64,000 nt of DNA from Tetrapyrgos nigripes (Eukaryota; Basidiomycota; Agaricomycetes; Agaricales; Campanellaceae), in assembly GCA_013368315.1 (NCBI GenBank), contig JAACJM010000194.1, positions 1 through 64,000 on the forward strand. The letters are read 5' to 3'. The position numbers were made by a program, and so were the translations under genes. The notes beneath the pieces were generated by a model that saw only the letters and a list, made by a program, of their open reading frames with translations, had not been told where the DNA came from and did not search any database. Shown here one piece after another: positions 45,743-57,416 of this stretch (position 1 is its first letter; the number at the start of each line of letters is the position of its first letter).

Positions 45743-46806
45743 TGTTGAATTGGCGCATTCAGTTGCAGCCATCAACGTATTCTATGTAGAACAATAGTAG
45801 TAGTTATATATAGAACAATAAGATTATATAGACAATAAAGTGTAGTACGACAATAGTGTACGAAACCAGCATTGTTCTATCCAGTACAATAGAATCTTAT
45901 TGTTACTCTAGTATTAGTTTACATGTATTTGTACCTCCTTAAAGGTATATAAGGACTGGTAGATAGTCCTCAAAATAATAAGTTTCATACTTAACCCACA
46001 TCGCTCTAACAAGCCTCTAACTAGCCTTACAAGCTACTCTTTATCCACTAGTGATGTGCGGGCTTGGGCTCAAAGCCCTAGGCCGGCCCAAGCCCGGCTC
46101 TGAAAGCCCAAGCCCGGCCCGGCCTTTGAAGAGGGCTTGAGGGCTTGAGGGCTCGGGCTTGCTTTCTCAAAGCCCCTGGGCTCGGGCTCAGGCCCGGGCT
46201 TTCAGCCACTCAGCATCGAGCCAGTCATGGGAAAAAGTAAGCTGCCGATCTGCAAAATTGGCTTCGATTCCCACTTGTAAAGGTAACGTGCCTAGCTTGC
46301 ACTGCCACTTTTTGCATTTCTGTTCTTACCACCACGATCTGAAGTCACCCTTCCCGCCGTTTTCTTGATTATCCCAAAATACTTCACGATGTAACCTATT
46401 ACAAGATGGTACATATGGAATTGCTTCTTGAGCTCTCATCCATCCATCTCAGGCTCGAGCTCAACCCTTTCTTGGGCAATACAGTTTGTACATGAGGTTT
46501 TTTTTTGGTCTACTTGCGTACCCTGAGACCAATGTGGTCGTCTTCAATTGTTATCGGTCAAAATACACTAAATTAGCTCTAACACAGCCGTCTTCACCCT
46601 TGCGAGCATACCGAACACACAATAAACGAGTTTCAAGCCAGCAAACATACATCATAGACTCCGAGAGACGCGTTTTCGAGTGTTTTTAACCTCGTGTCCT
46701 TGAGGTTCTTATCAAGCCACACGGAAAAGATTGTCCGCGCTCCAACTTGGCAAATTTTAGGTATAAAAAGGTAGGATTTTCAGATTAGCTTTGCCCAAAC
46801 AACGAG

Positions 46807-47070
46807 ATGAAAGCTTCCAAGCACTCATCTCACCGTCCATCCCTTCAACCCTCAACGCCATATACGGTCGCGTTTAATGCAACTCAGTGGTTCCTTCTCC
46901 TTTTCTTGTTGACCGTCGCTCCTGTGGCTGGGCTCTTTTTTACTTTGTCGCAGTTCCCAGGATTTCCAGCTATCTCGCAGATACTGAGCTTGACATCCGA
47001 GCAAGCTGCTGACTTACCCTGTGCGTTCACCGGTCTTTTTCTCTATGTTTTTATTCTTGTTTTACTTGGT
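46807..47070 (+). CDS. Small membrane-protein-like exon inside hAT element
   Basis: From an ATG at 46807 the frame gives a polar start (MKASKHSSHRPSLQ), then two likely membrane helices (WFLLLFLLTVAPVAGLFF near residues 28-45 and LFLYVFILVLLG near 78-90), and ends at a GTGAGT donor. A following piece (47190-47350) contains another hydrophobic run (LFFPTIIQLIMLILK), but its frame does not join cleanly. It does not resemble a hAT transposase. It may be a captured host fragment. Function unknown; it could be non-functional. Confidence 0.4.
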
Positions 47071-47399
47071 GGTGAGTACTCAGTTTCTCTCTTGAAAAGA
47101 TTGATCTGACGAAATTTTCAAGTACAAACAATCTACCCTGAGGTATTCAAGATCAATCACATTTTTTGCTTTCAAAAATTCAGGCTTCGGCGTCGCCATG
47201 TCTCACATATGAGGTCAGACCGTTGGAGAAAGATCATATCCAAAAGCGAGAGTCCATTCACTGTCTTTATTCAGGATGCCTCCAAGGGTACACTCTGTCT
47301 CAGTGCGTCCTTATTCTTTCCGACGATCATTCAATTAATAATGCTTATTTTAAAGGTGTGAATAAAGACACCACCGTCCAAGACATGCTTTTCATCAGC

Positions 47400-47637
47400 T
47401 GGGATTACGATTAGCAAACAACGCAACCGACTCGGAAAGGATATTGTTGAACCATTGCAATTTCTCAAATGTGCACTCCGTCGTAACTTGATATTCCGTG
47501 AAGCGCCACTGGAGGATGACAATGTTGAGGCCGATGATGGCACTCTAGAAGATGAAACAGAGGATTGGGTGGAGCTTATCGATGTCAACGAGGCTGAAGA
47601 TAGCGGGGAGAACTTAGATTATGATGGTTTCAACTAG
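47400..47637 (+). pseudogene. hAT transposase C-terminal (dimerisation) exon
   Basis: After a TCATCAG acceptor the frame reads GITISKQRNRLGKDIVEPLQ, FLKCALRRNLIFREAP, then an acidic tail with EDWVELIDVNE, stopping at 47637. The GITISKxRNRL ... ALQ-LKC pattern is the end of the hAT C-terminal dimerisation region. The catalytic domain and BED finger are missing from the element, so it cannot encode a full transposase. Confidence 0.72.
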
Positions 47638-47902
47638 AATACACTGATAATTGTTCTAGTTTCTAATTTACTACAATTTTTTGACTACTGAGCCCGGGCC
47701 TGAGCCCGAGCCTGCCCAAGCCTGCCCTACTGAGGGCTCGAAGGCTCGGGCTCGATCTCTAGCAAGCCTGAGCCCGACAAAGCCCAGCCCAAGCCCCGGC
47801 TTTTGAGCCCGGCCCGGCCCGCACATCACTATTATCCACAGGTAAGTTGCGTAGTTGCCACTGCGTTTAGTAGTGTACAAGCCATACCATGCCTGCTTAA
47901 CA

Positions 47903-47915
47903 GGTTATGGGCCCC
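47903..47915 (+). other. Primer binding site of copia element
   Basis: GGTTATGGGCCCC starts right after the 5' LTR. It is complementary to an anticodon-stem-loop sequence containing CAU (GGGGCCCATAACC), as expected for elements primed by a half-molecule of initiator methionine tRNA (copia and Ty5 type). Confidence 0.6.
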
Positions 47916-48219
47916 GAAGGCCCTTGGGAGCGCCTTCAACGGCTGCAAACCATAGACTTCGCATACTACCTGGATGGCGCCTTCATGGCAGCCTGTGGCG
48001 CCCTTTGTGGCAGCCTGCGTCGCCTTTCATGGCTTGACGATATGTCCAACAGCGCAGGACTTATGTCCAGCTGCAGTTGTTGACAATCTAGGGGAGTAGT
48101 CACTGTCATGGCGCGTTCATCGCTGCCTCTTTTCACTTTCGCATGGCGCATTTAATGCTGCCTTCTTATTCTGCATATGGATAAATGCTGACAGATGACT
48201 TCCCCAGATATTATCAAAG

Positions 48220-51200
48220 ATGTCCTCCAACGTCCTGATGACTACTGTACCCGTCTTTGCCGGTGTTGATTTCAACATCTGGGCTGACATCCTTCTCGCC
48301 TGGTTGCAGGCTACTGGACTTAGTTCTGTCCTTAGCACTGATCGCCCTAATGATGCCGAAGTGAGTACCGCTTCTCCTCTATCTGCTGAAGACGTGGCGG
48401 CCCAAGCTGAGGCTATCACGGCGGCTCAAAAGAAACAGGCTGACTGGGATGAGAAGAACGATAAGGCCATGGGGTCTATCAAACTTTGTCTCTCTCCTCC
48501 CGTTCGTCAAAAGACGCTCGGAATGACCACTGCCAAGGCAATTTGGGTCTTTCTCAAGAAGACCTATGGGAAACCTGGTGTTTCCGCAATCTACACGGAT
48601 TTCAAACGTGCTACCTCCATCACCATTCCTAACGACGCTAATCCTAGTGCTGCGATCGAGCTTATTCGCATGCACTTCGATAGGGTCAGTGCCGCCGGTA
48701 TCCCTACTGATGACCCCTCAGGCAATTCCCTTACAAAAATCACCAACTTCCTCATCGTCATGTTCATCGTCTCCAAACTACCCCCCAGATACGAGTATAT
48801 CATCAATATGTATACTCAATGTTCAATCCAACAAGTCGACGAACAAAACCTTGATGATCTACAGAGCGAAATTCTCAATATCTGGGAATCTCGCCAAGGA
48901 GCTTTCAAGGGGCCTTCAGGGAAAGCCCAAGCCAACCGTCTTTCAGCTGTCAAGCGAAAGGACGGTAACCCTAGTTTCCAACAGCAGCAGCAGCAGCGCC
49001 CTAGTGGCAGCAGCAGCGGCGCTAACGGAGCCAGCGGCTCTAACGGAAATAACAAGGGAAAGGGCAAGGGAAAGGGCAAGGGAAAAGCTCATTTCCGTCG
49101 AGGAGGTCGAGCTGGAAAGTCTGAACAGGCCAAGAGACAAGGCCAAGCACATCTAGCTCATGGTGATATGTCTCCCATGATGCACACAGTCACCGTCGTC
49201 GACACGCCCGCTGCAGTTGATATCCGTAAGCCATTCTTTGTGGAAACGGAAAAGCCTTTTGACGCCTTCTTCACAGGTACCAAAAGAGCTATCAATCTTG
49301 CACGCAATATTGGCGCTAGACCATCTGGTGAGACTGTTGCTACTCTTGAAGATGTCGTCATGTCTCATCCCAATCTTTCCTCCTTCACTTCACTTACTCC
49401 TGCTCCTCGTCCCAAACGCACTCTCACGGAACGCATCTATTGGAACAATCTCCAATCATCCTCTGATGGTTGGGGTGATGCTGGTAACTGGAATGGTTGG
49501 AACGGTGAATATCCCGGAACTCAGACCGGTTCAGATGCCGATATGGCATGCGCTCAGGAAGAAGATGCCGATTCGAACGTGGACACCCTGGTGAACACAT
49601 CGGAACTCGGAAGTGTGTTTGGCTCCACAATGACGGAGTCAGGTGCAAGGGAGCCTCAGGACACCAGGACCCCTGTTCCACTTATCGGCTGTCTTGCCCA
49701 GGATCCTGCTGCCGATATACTCCAGTGCGCAATGCACCTTGGGGAGAGGTTCCAGAATCCCGAGGATTCCCTACACATCTATGGGGAACCACTCAGAGCA
49801 GCACTGAACACCGTTGCCCCAACGGGCACTCTTTCACTGGCACAACGCATTGCTGCAGTCCGCAGCGAGATGCCAAGTGGCTCACAGCCTGCACATCCCA
49901 ATGGCATGACCACTCAATCCTTACCATCCAGCCGTGTTGCAAGCCCAACACCTGGCACAACTTCGACGGGATGGGAATGGCTGACTCCTCATCTCCAAAA
50001 CGAGGATGGAAGGTACGACGAGCTAATCGACTGGCAGCGAGACGCAACAATTGGACAAGGAGGGATGGAATTACCCTCCAGGGCTCCAACTCCAAGTTCA
50101 ATGCCAGAACTTCGGAGCATGTCACCGAGTCTATCCGAAACAAGCGACCTCGAGTACATGTCGACTCCACCATCCCTCGGAAGGATGAGTCTTCCTACGT
50201 CACCTGTAGAGGACACCTCATCGTACGGAATTCCAAGTCCACGACCTTCTACCCCTGTCATGGTTACCGTCAATGCCGCAAATAATTATGGCTGGTCCTT
50301 AGACTCTGAAGTCTCTGGTATGGACAACGGTTATCTCAGGTCAGATCTCAATTCAGATCTTATGAATAAAAGTACTGATGCGCTTTTTCCAGCAGCTCGT
50401 AATTTGGAAGCAGGTTCTTCATGTATATATTTATTACATACCACTCCTCTGGGTTTAACAACCCCTTTTATTTATAATGATCTGTACACTAGCCCTGGCG
50501 GCAACAATAAATATTTATGTGCCTGTGGCACTCTGTTCTCACTATGCCAGAAGTGTAAGAAAAAGAGATCTGATACTGTCAAAATCCACTTCAGTGATGG
50601 ATGGTTACTTGATTCTGGAGCATCAGCGCATTTTACGTTCGACATCAATGACTTTGTTGAATTGAGTTACATAAAACCAATTCCAGTAAAAACTGCCAAT
50701 GGATTCACGAAGATTCGTGCATCTGGAACAGTCCTGATCTCTCAACGTAAAAGAGTTATGAAATTATATCCGGTCTATTACATTCCCGATCTAAATCAAC
50801 GACTCTTATCTGTCGGTCAATTCTTAAATGACAACATGTTTATGCGCGGTAACTCTGATCATATCACCATTTCGAGAAATACAACATTCTTGACTTTCTC
50901 AAAGCGTATACTGGAAGAAACGCTATACTATCTTCCACACAAATCGAAAATTGTCGCTTCTAAAGCCAATCTTTTGATTTATCTTATCAACTACGAGATT
51001 TTACATCGTCGTATAGGGCATCCCTCTCGTGATGTTCTAAAACATGTCCGACAACACACCCTTGGCACTCCTGAATTTATTATTCCGAAGGAAGTTCCTT
51101 TGTGCGAAGGCTGTCTTGAAGGTAAAACTCCCAGACAGGCTTACCCTCCTAACAAACGACGTGCTACTCGTCCTTTTCAAATCATCCATACGGATTTGCA

Positions 51201-54125
51201 TGAATACCCCACAATATCCTACCACAAGTACAAGTATATAATCGTCTTCTTTGATGATTACACTTCAGATGCTTGGATACGTTTTCTTAAAGACAAAAAA
51301 CAACCACTAACTGCCACTCGTCAGTTCCTTGCGATGGTAGAAACTCAATATAAGACGAAAGTCGAACAGTGGATGTCTGATATGGGTGGTGAATTCATCA
51401 AAGGCACCTACCGAGAAATGTTACTCGAAAAAGGTGTTAAAATCCTTAACAGTGCACCATACATTCATCAACAGAATGGTCGAGCGGAACGCTTTATACG
51501 CACTCTAATGGATAAGTCACTGGCAATGATGAAGTTAGCATGTCTACCTGAATCGTGGTGGGAATATGCTGTCCATCATGGATTGTATGTCTATCGATGT
51601 ACTCCCTTACGACGACACAAATGGATAACTCCATTTGAAATGCTTGAAAAAGAAAAACCGCGTATCGATCATCTGCGAGTTTTTGGCTGTGGAGCTTATG
51701 TCTTTAAACCTGAGGAAACTCGAAAGAACAAACTCGCTTCCAAGTCAGAACTCATGACGTATCTTGGTGTAGCACCAGGAGAACGTGGAAATCTTTTCAT
51801 GCATACAAACAATGCGGAATTTACATCCCCGCAAGCCGTGTTTGAGGAAGACTTCTTTCCTCGATGTAAAACTCAATCTCGTAATTCGAAACAACTTCCT
51901 ATCGAGTCGTCGCAAAACGATGACACTCCTCTACCACAAACAATCCCTGACGATGATGAAGATTTTCATCATCGTCCTCCTCGCATCCCTTCAACAAGGA
52001 GACCTGATCAACTTCGTGACGACGAACCTGAACAGGATCCACCGCCTTCGTCTCCAGATAGTGACTCTGAGCCTAGAAGAACAGTAACACCACCGGCAGT
52101 GGAGACACCACCTCCTCAGGCACCTTGAAAGCCCAGAGCTCCTAGACAAAGACGGCCACCAACAGAACCAACGCGTCGAAGCGAGCGCACTGGTACTGTA
52201 CCTAAACGATACGGGGATAAACACCCTGTAGAAGTTGAACGCGATCTTGAACCTCAAATCGCATCTGATAAAAGAGCGGAAGCAAAAGCTAAAGCAGAGA
52301 GAGACGCTCGGAGAGAAAACTGACGTCAGCAAGCTGCAGAGCAACAGGTTCCCGGACCTAGTTCTGCATCCAGAAGCGCACCCCAGGGGGAGCAGCAAGC
52401 CGAGAGTGATGACTCTGCACGCCCTGAATCAGAAGAAATGGCAGAACCATGCCGTGAAGGGGGAGTATCTATAAATTTCTTGCTTATGCAGGCAATTGCT
52501 CCTGGAGAAATCAATTCCCACTTGCTTATTCAGAAAGTTACTTCGAAGAATGATGGGAATCAACCGAATGTTTGTAATATTTGCGAATGGACATTCAAAG
52601 ATATTGCTCGCTTACCTATAGCTGAGCAAGAGGAATGGAAAGTCGCTTGCCGCGAAGAACTAGAGGCTCTTCGCAAGCGCGACACCTATGAATTGGTCGA
52701 AAGACCTAAAGATAGGAAAGTTATCAAAAACCGATGGGTCTTCGACATCAAAACTGATGGTCATAAAAAGGCAAGACTCGTTGCAAAAGGTTTTTCACAG
52801 GTCGAAGGCATAGACTTTGATCAAATATATTCGCCTGTTGTTCGATTTGAGACTGTGCGCTTAATCTTCGCTTTAGCTGCACTTAAGGGCTGGCACATGT
52901 CCGGTGTCGATGTCCGATCAGCCTATTTATATGGCTTACTCGATGAAGAAATCTATATGGAACAACTGGAAGCCTTTAAAGTAAAAGGACAAGAGCATAA
53001 AGTCGTCCGGCTTCTTCGTGCTCTTTACGGACTCAAACAAGCAGGACTTGCGTGGTGGAAAAGTCTTGATAAGTCCATGGCGGAACTTGGTTTTAAACGA
53101 ATCATTTCCGACGCCGGAATCTTCATTCACAAATGCTATGACGCCAACAAAAATCTTATTGAAAATTCTATCGTCATTGCTGTAGTCTATGTGGATGGCG
53201 CTCTATTCTGTGGAGCTAACAAAACCTTAGTCTTATGACTCAAAGGAGACTTTATGAAGAGATGGGAATGTAGGGATCTAGGCGATGCCAAAGAATTCCT
53301 TAGGATGAGAATTACCAGGAAAGGCAGCAAGATCTCTTTAGACCAGTGCGCTTATCTGGATAAAATCCTAGAGACTTATGGAATGCAAAATGCGAAAGCT
53401 TCTGCTACCCCATTACCTGGCAATTATCACCCTCTTCCTCTTCCAGAAGACACTCCTGTCAATTACACTCTTCGTCAAAGTTATCAGGAGATAATTGGAT
53501 CCTTACTTTATTTAATGTTAGGAACACGTCCTGACATTTCCTTTGCTGTCACAAAACTTGCGCAATTTGCTGCAAACCCCTCACAAGAACACTACAATAG
53601 GGCGAAAGACATTTGCCGTTATCTCGTTGGCACTAGAAAATATGCTCTTGTGTACAACGGTCGAGGGGGAGAAGGCTTATCAGCCTATACAGACTCTGAT
53701 TGGGGATCAGATCCTGGAACTCGCAAATCTCAAACTGGCTTCTTTCTACAATTAGCCCAAGCACCATTTAGCTGGACGTCAAGACAACAAAAGACAGTTG
53801 CTCTATCTTCAACCGAAGCTGAATACATGGCACTTAGTGACTGTAGTCGACAAGTCTCAGTGAAATTGAATATCCTCTTCACGCTATTCCAATTTACGGT
53901 GACAATCAAGGATCAATTTTTATTGCATCAAACCCTGTCACGGATAAGCGAACCAAACACATTGATATTCAATATCATTTTGTTCGAGAAAAAGTCATCA
54001 ACGAGACAGTCAAGTTATTCTTCATTGAAGGAAGTAATAACCCTGCAGATCTACTCACTAAAGCTCTTGATCGAGTAAAGTTTGAGAAGTTCAGGAAACA
54101 ATTGGGACTTCAGTTTTATAATTGA
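48220..54125 (+). pseudogene. Ty1/copia Gag-Pol polyprotein
   Basis: One frame from the ATG at 48220. Gag (about 300 residues) ends in a Gln/Ser/Gly/Lys-rich tail with GKGKGKGKGKAHFRRGGR and no CCHC knuckle. Protease: LLDSGASAHFT (50610). Integrase: HRRIGHPS ... CEGCLEGK zinc site, then HTDLHEY, SDMGGEF and NGRAERF for the D-D-E residues. RT: NRWVFDIKTDG, GVDVRSAYLYG and YVDGALFC near 53190, where YVDD is required, so one catalytic Asp is lost. RNase H: AYTDSDWGSD and STEAEYMAL. TGA stops interrupt at 52126, 52321 and 53236, and a frameshift lies at 53858-53880, after which the end (NPADLLTKALDR) reads to 54125. Confidence 0.93.
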
Positions 54126-54220
54126 AGAAATTGCATCGAAAACGTCGAGGCACTGGATCCCTTCCTTCCATGGCTGCTTACAGCGCCTACCTATGCTTAT
54201 GCGCACTACCGTGCAGCTTA

Positions 54221-54231
54221 GCAAGGGGGAG
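54221..54231 (+). other. Polypurine tract of copia element
   Basis: GCAAGGGGGAG directly precedes the 3' LTR, the expected place for plus-strand priming. Confidence 0.7.
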
Positions 54232-54600
54232 TGTTGAATTGGCGCATTCAGTTGCAGCCATCAACGTATTCTATGTAGAACAATAGTAGTAGTTATATAT
54301 AGAACAATAAGATTATATAGACAATAAAGTGTAGTACGACAATAGTGTACGAAACCAGCATTGTTCTATCCAGTACAATAGAATCTTATTGTTACTCTAG
54401 TATTAGTTTACATGTATTTGTACCTCCTTAAAGGTATATAAGGACTGGTAGATAGTCCTCAAAATAATAAGTTTCATACTTAACCCACATCGCTCTAACA
54501 AGCCTCTAACTAGCCTTACAAGCTACTCTTTATCCACAGGTAAGTTGCGTAGTTGCCACTGCGTTTAGTAGTGTACAAGCCGTACCATGCCTGCTTAACA
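54232..54600 (+). repeat. 3' LTR of copia element (369 bp)
   Basis: It starts TGTTGAATTG and ends GCTTAACA, followed by the target duplication CCTTG at 54601. It is intact and differs from the split 5' LTR at one position by eye. Confidence 0.95.
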
Positions 54601-55440
54601 CCTTGAAGAAAACAGCAGTGGACGTTGCATTGATACTGTCTTTCGTTTCCTGCCTCAGCGGCCAACCATTCCGGGTAATACACTACCAACTTTGAAAGAC
54701 AACTCCATGAAACGTGCGGACATAGTATCGGTTCATGCCCTCAATGAGGTGTTTGGGGATAGCGATGCCCATGGAGAATTCTTGACGTCCGTCAGGATGA
54801 CCAATTGTTCCCAGTTACGGTGGCGATGGTTTCGTTGGTGAGACTGTCTTTGGTTTTTCATGAAGGGTTTGGGAAGTGGGGAGATGGGTAAGAGCGGGAA
54901 GTAGGTCATTAGCGGGCCAGGAAGATGTGTGGAAGGACGATGGTTGGAACAGAAGAATAGAGGCGGGTTGACGTGGCATTTAGATATAGACAGGAAGGAG
55001 GACGGAAATAGTTAGCATATCATGTAAAATGGCGGGGACGGGAGGGAAAAGGGAAACTCACGCTTTGTACACCTTGGTAATCTCAATGAAACGCAGTCTC
55101 CTCTACAGTTTTGTTGGCAGTTGCTTGGACATACGCAGACATGAAGTAGCAGTCGGTGGAGTAGTCGAGTGGGACGAGTTGGTAAGAGAGGCAGGAAAGG
55201 CGAGTTAGTCAAAACTGTGGACAGCGCGTCTGTGGTTTCAGCTATTTCGGCTATCTCGGATTTCTTTTCCGACTTCGATGCCGACCTCGTCTTAAAAATG
55301 CGCCAGCAGAGCTCACCTCAGCTGAGTGGCTGGAATAGTAATCGTCATAGTAGCTGCACGATCCTCATGCCTGGTTTGACTATTTTAACGCTTTCTCGTC
55401 TCATAGCCTCATGTGTCTGATGTTGCTGCTTTCTTGAGGA
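54601..55440 (-). pseudogene. SEC63-like copy D, 5' part
   Basis: This is the upstream half of the copy interrupted by the copia element. On the - strand: a broken J-domain end (RFIEITKVYKA-like near 55070-55095), then GHPDGRQEFSMGIAIP-like sequence near 54790-54750, the third-helix region, and the codons for FF at the copia junction. At 55160-55420 it shares the 5' segment with copies A, C and F. It diverges from the intact membrane-protein gene at 56031, leaving about 600 bp between the two starts. Confidence 0.58.
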
Positions 55441-56030
55441 CCGGAACAGCGCCCATGAACCAAGTGAGGTGTGATCTTCCATTGCCAAACCCTCTCATGC
55501 CTTGTATGTTGACGCAGTTCCTACACTTATAGGCAAGGCCACATGCCATATACACATCATGCTTGTTCCCATGACAGTTGGGATTCTGTCTTTCGAGTAG
55601 AAGTCATGTATATAGTTCTTAGCTAGATAGGTTGATGATGCTGCAACGTAATAATTGGTATACTCAGCTCAGATCCTAGAGTCTTTGTGCATCTATCAAT
55701 ACCTAGTCTCAACTGAAGGTATCTAGATGCCGAAGGCCCATTAACATAGGAATGTTCCTTGCCTCTGCCTTGTATTAAACAAGTTTGGAGCAAGGTGTGC
55801 CCCTGAATATCTATCAACATAGAGATGAGCTCATCTAGTCTCTCTCTTGCAGCGCATACAGTAGAGTTATATGCATCATTCTGAGGACAGCGGCTTCAGT
55901 GCAAAAGCCAGTGAAATGAGATCTACAGCAAACTGACAGATATTTAAGGACAGACGAAACAATGCCATTATAACAACCGTTAGCCTGCGCACCCAATTCT
56001 TCTCCGCTGCAATCCTCGCAAATAGCAAGA

Positions 56031-57416
56031 ATGCAGTCATCCTTTCTTACATCCTCAGATATCACTGTCAACCAAGATTTTTTAGTGAAAAGTGCAGTTG
56101 AAGGACTCTTCTTTGGTAGGTCCAGAACCCAACGTTCAACTTTGATGTATCTCCCTACTCATTGCCTTGCTATCCAGGCATTGAGCTCTTGATTACCATT
56201 TCTACCATCTTGCTGCTATGGTATGCTTGTCCCAAACTTTTCTGTCACAATTTCAAACATGGACCTAGTCAGCAAGGACTTCGAGAGTCACCAATGCGAC
56301 TTTTTCTGGTGGCTGCATGTGCAATCATGCTTACAAGCTCAGCAGTGATAATGGTGACAGATCAGATATTTGATATAGTTCAGATCCAGGGTTTGGCATA
56401 TCAGACATACAATCCTGTTCCAACCCTGATTATGGTTCAATTGGTGGAGGTAGTGGTGACAAGAATTAGTGTGAGCTCCTCTGTGCTATTCTAATTCCTT
56501 ACCTGAATACTGAAGTATATGCGAATAGTATTTCCTGGGAGATGTCATTGTGGTTTGGAGGGCATTGATCCTTTTTCAAAGGGAACCTATTCCCAGAGGG
56601 ATTCTTCTTTTCTGTATTGCTCAATCAGTGGGTAAGAATTCATGCCACACTCACCTCAGAGAAATTAAATTTGTGGATCTGACATTTCTGGATTTAGGAT
56701 GCAGTATATATGATGTTTTCCTTGCCATGAAAGCTACCCTTGATGCAAATTTTGTATGTATATCTTTTGTTGCTTTATTGAACCCAGCCTTACATTATTA
56801 CCATGCAGTACACACCTCAATCTATCAGAGTGATAATGCCAGTATCATTTGTCTTCACCAATCTCACAGCAACTCTTCTGATTGCAAAGAAGGCTTGGTA
56901 AGCACATAGCAGACTGTTGGCTCCCTAGTTACTGGCTTTAACTTGATTTCCCTCAGGCATTACAGACAATCTGTTAAAGCTCACCTTGGCAAATTGAATA
57001 CAAAAAGCCGAGTTGAGCAGATACTGATACTCTTAGTCCAGTCTGGTATAATTTATTGCATTCCCTGGGTAGGTAATCATTTGTGCTTAGAACTTGAAGG
57101 CTAATCACATTTTCAAACCCAGATTCTAGAGATGCCTGCTGCATTGATTCCAGGATATAATACTTCTGTAAACACCTACTTGAGTTTGCTTCTACCCCAA
57201 CTGGAAACAATCTATCCCACTGCAATCATCCTCCTTTCCCACCTCTACAAGAACCAACAAGACTCCATTCTCGAGAGTCTTTCTCAATCTCTAGAATTTG
57301 CAGCTCCTGCCCCATCATCTCAATCTGATCCACCAGCATCCACGCAGGCACATGGCGCTCAAGATGGAGAGAATGATATTCAGGAAGTTAGTAGAGGAGA
57401 TTCTTTGATGGTTTGA
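56031..57416 (+). CDS. Seven-helix membrane protein, copy 4 (intact)
   Basis: Seven exons with fully matching phases: 56031-56115, 56178-56470, 56529-56631, 56698-56753, 56809-56897, 56957-57068 and 57123-57416, giving 343 residues. It starts MQSSFLTSSDITVNQ. Hydrophobic segments: LLITISTILLLWYA, FLVAACAIMLTSSAVIM, LVEVVVTRIS-YFLGDVIVVW, ILLFCIAQSVG, VIMPVSFVFTNLTATLLIA, ILILLVQSGIIYCI and LETIYPTAIILLSHLY. A VVWRALILFQRE motif follows the third segment, typical of an Agaricomycete-specific family of seven-helix proteins of unknown role. The tail is Ser/Pro/Gln-rich and acidic, probably cytoplasmic. It is the only one of five copies without a lesion. It diverges from a SEC63-like pseudogene, so the about 600-bp gap upstream should hold its promoter. 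Confidence 0.85.

Larger units (their letters stand above)
46049..47831 (+). mobile_element. hAT element nested in copia LTR (1783 bp)
   Basis: It starts TAGTGATGTGCGGGC and ends with its reverse complement, with a perfect 8-bp target duplication TTATCCAC (46041-46048 and 47832-47839). Both ends are rich in GGGCTTGGGCTC / GGCCCGG motifs. TIRs of the TAGTGATGTGCGGGC kind with 8-bp duplications are classical fungal hAT features. The interior retains only the transposase C-terminal exon plus an unrelated membrane-protein-like frame, so it is a deletion derivative. Confidence 0.92.
45743..47902 (+). repeat. 5' LTR of copia element, split by a hAT element
   Basis: The LTR runs 45743-46048 and resumes at 47840-47902 after the hAT insertion and its 8-bp duplication. 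It has a TATA-like GGTATATAAGGAC near 45950 and otherwise appears identical to the 3' LTR except for one A/G difference near its end. Confidence 0.93.
45743..54600 (+). mobile_element. Ty1/copia LTR retrotransposon, recently inserted but defective
   Basis: LTRs TGTTGAATTG ... GCTTAACA, 369 bp each once the nested hAT is removed, flanked by a perfect 5-bp duplication CCTTG (45738-45742 and 54601-54605). Order gag, protease, integrase, RT, RNase H is that of Ty1/copia. By eye the two LTRs differ at one base only (CCATACC/CCGTACC), so insertion is recent. Internal breaks are in-frame TGA codons, a changed RT catalytic motif and one frameshift. Length without the hAT is about 7.1 kb. It splits SEC63-like copy D. 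Confidence 0.95.

Noticed and set aside
48566..50285. Frames of 196, 125 and 245 codons inside copia gag
   Set aside because: They overlap the single long Gag-Pol frame, which has clear domain content. They are shadows.
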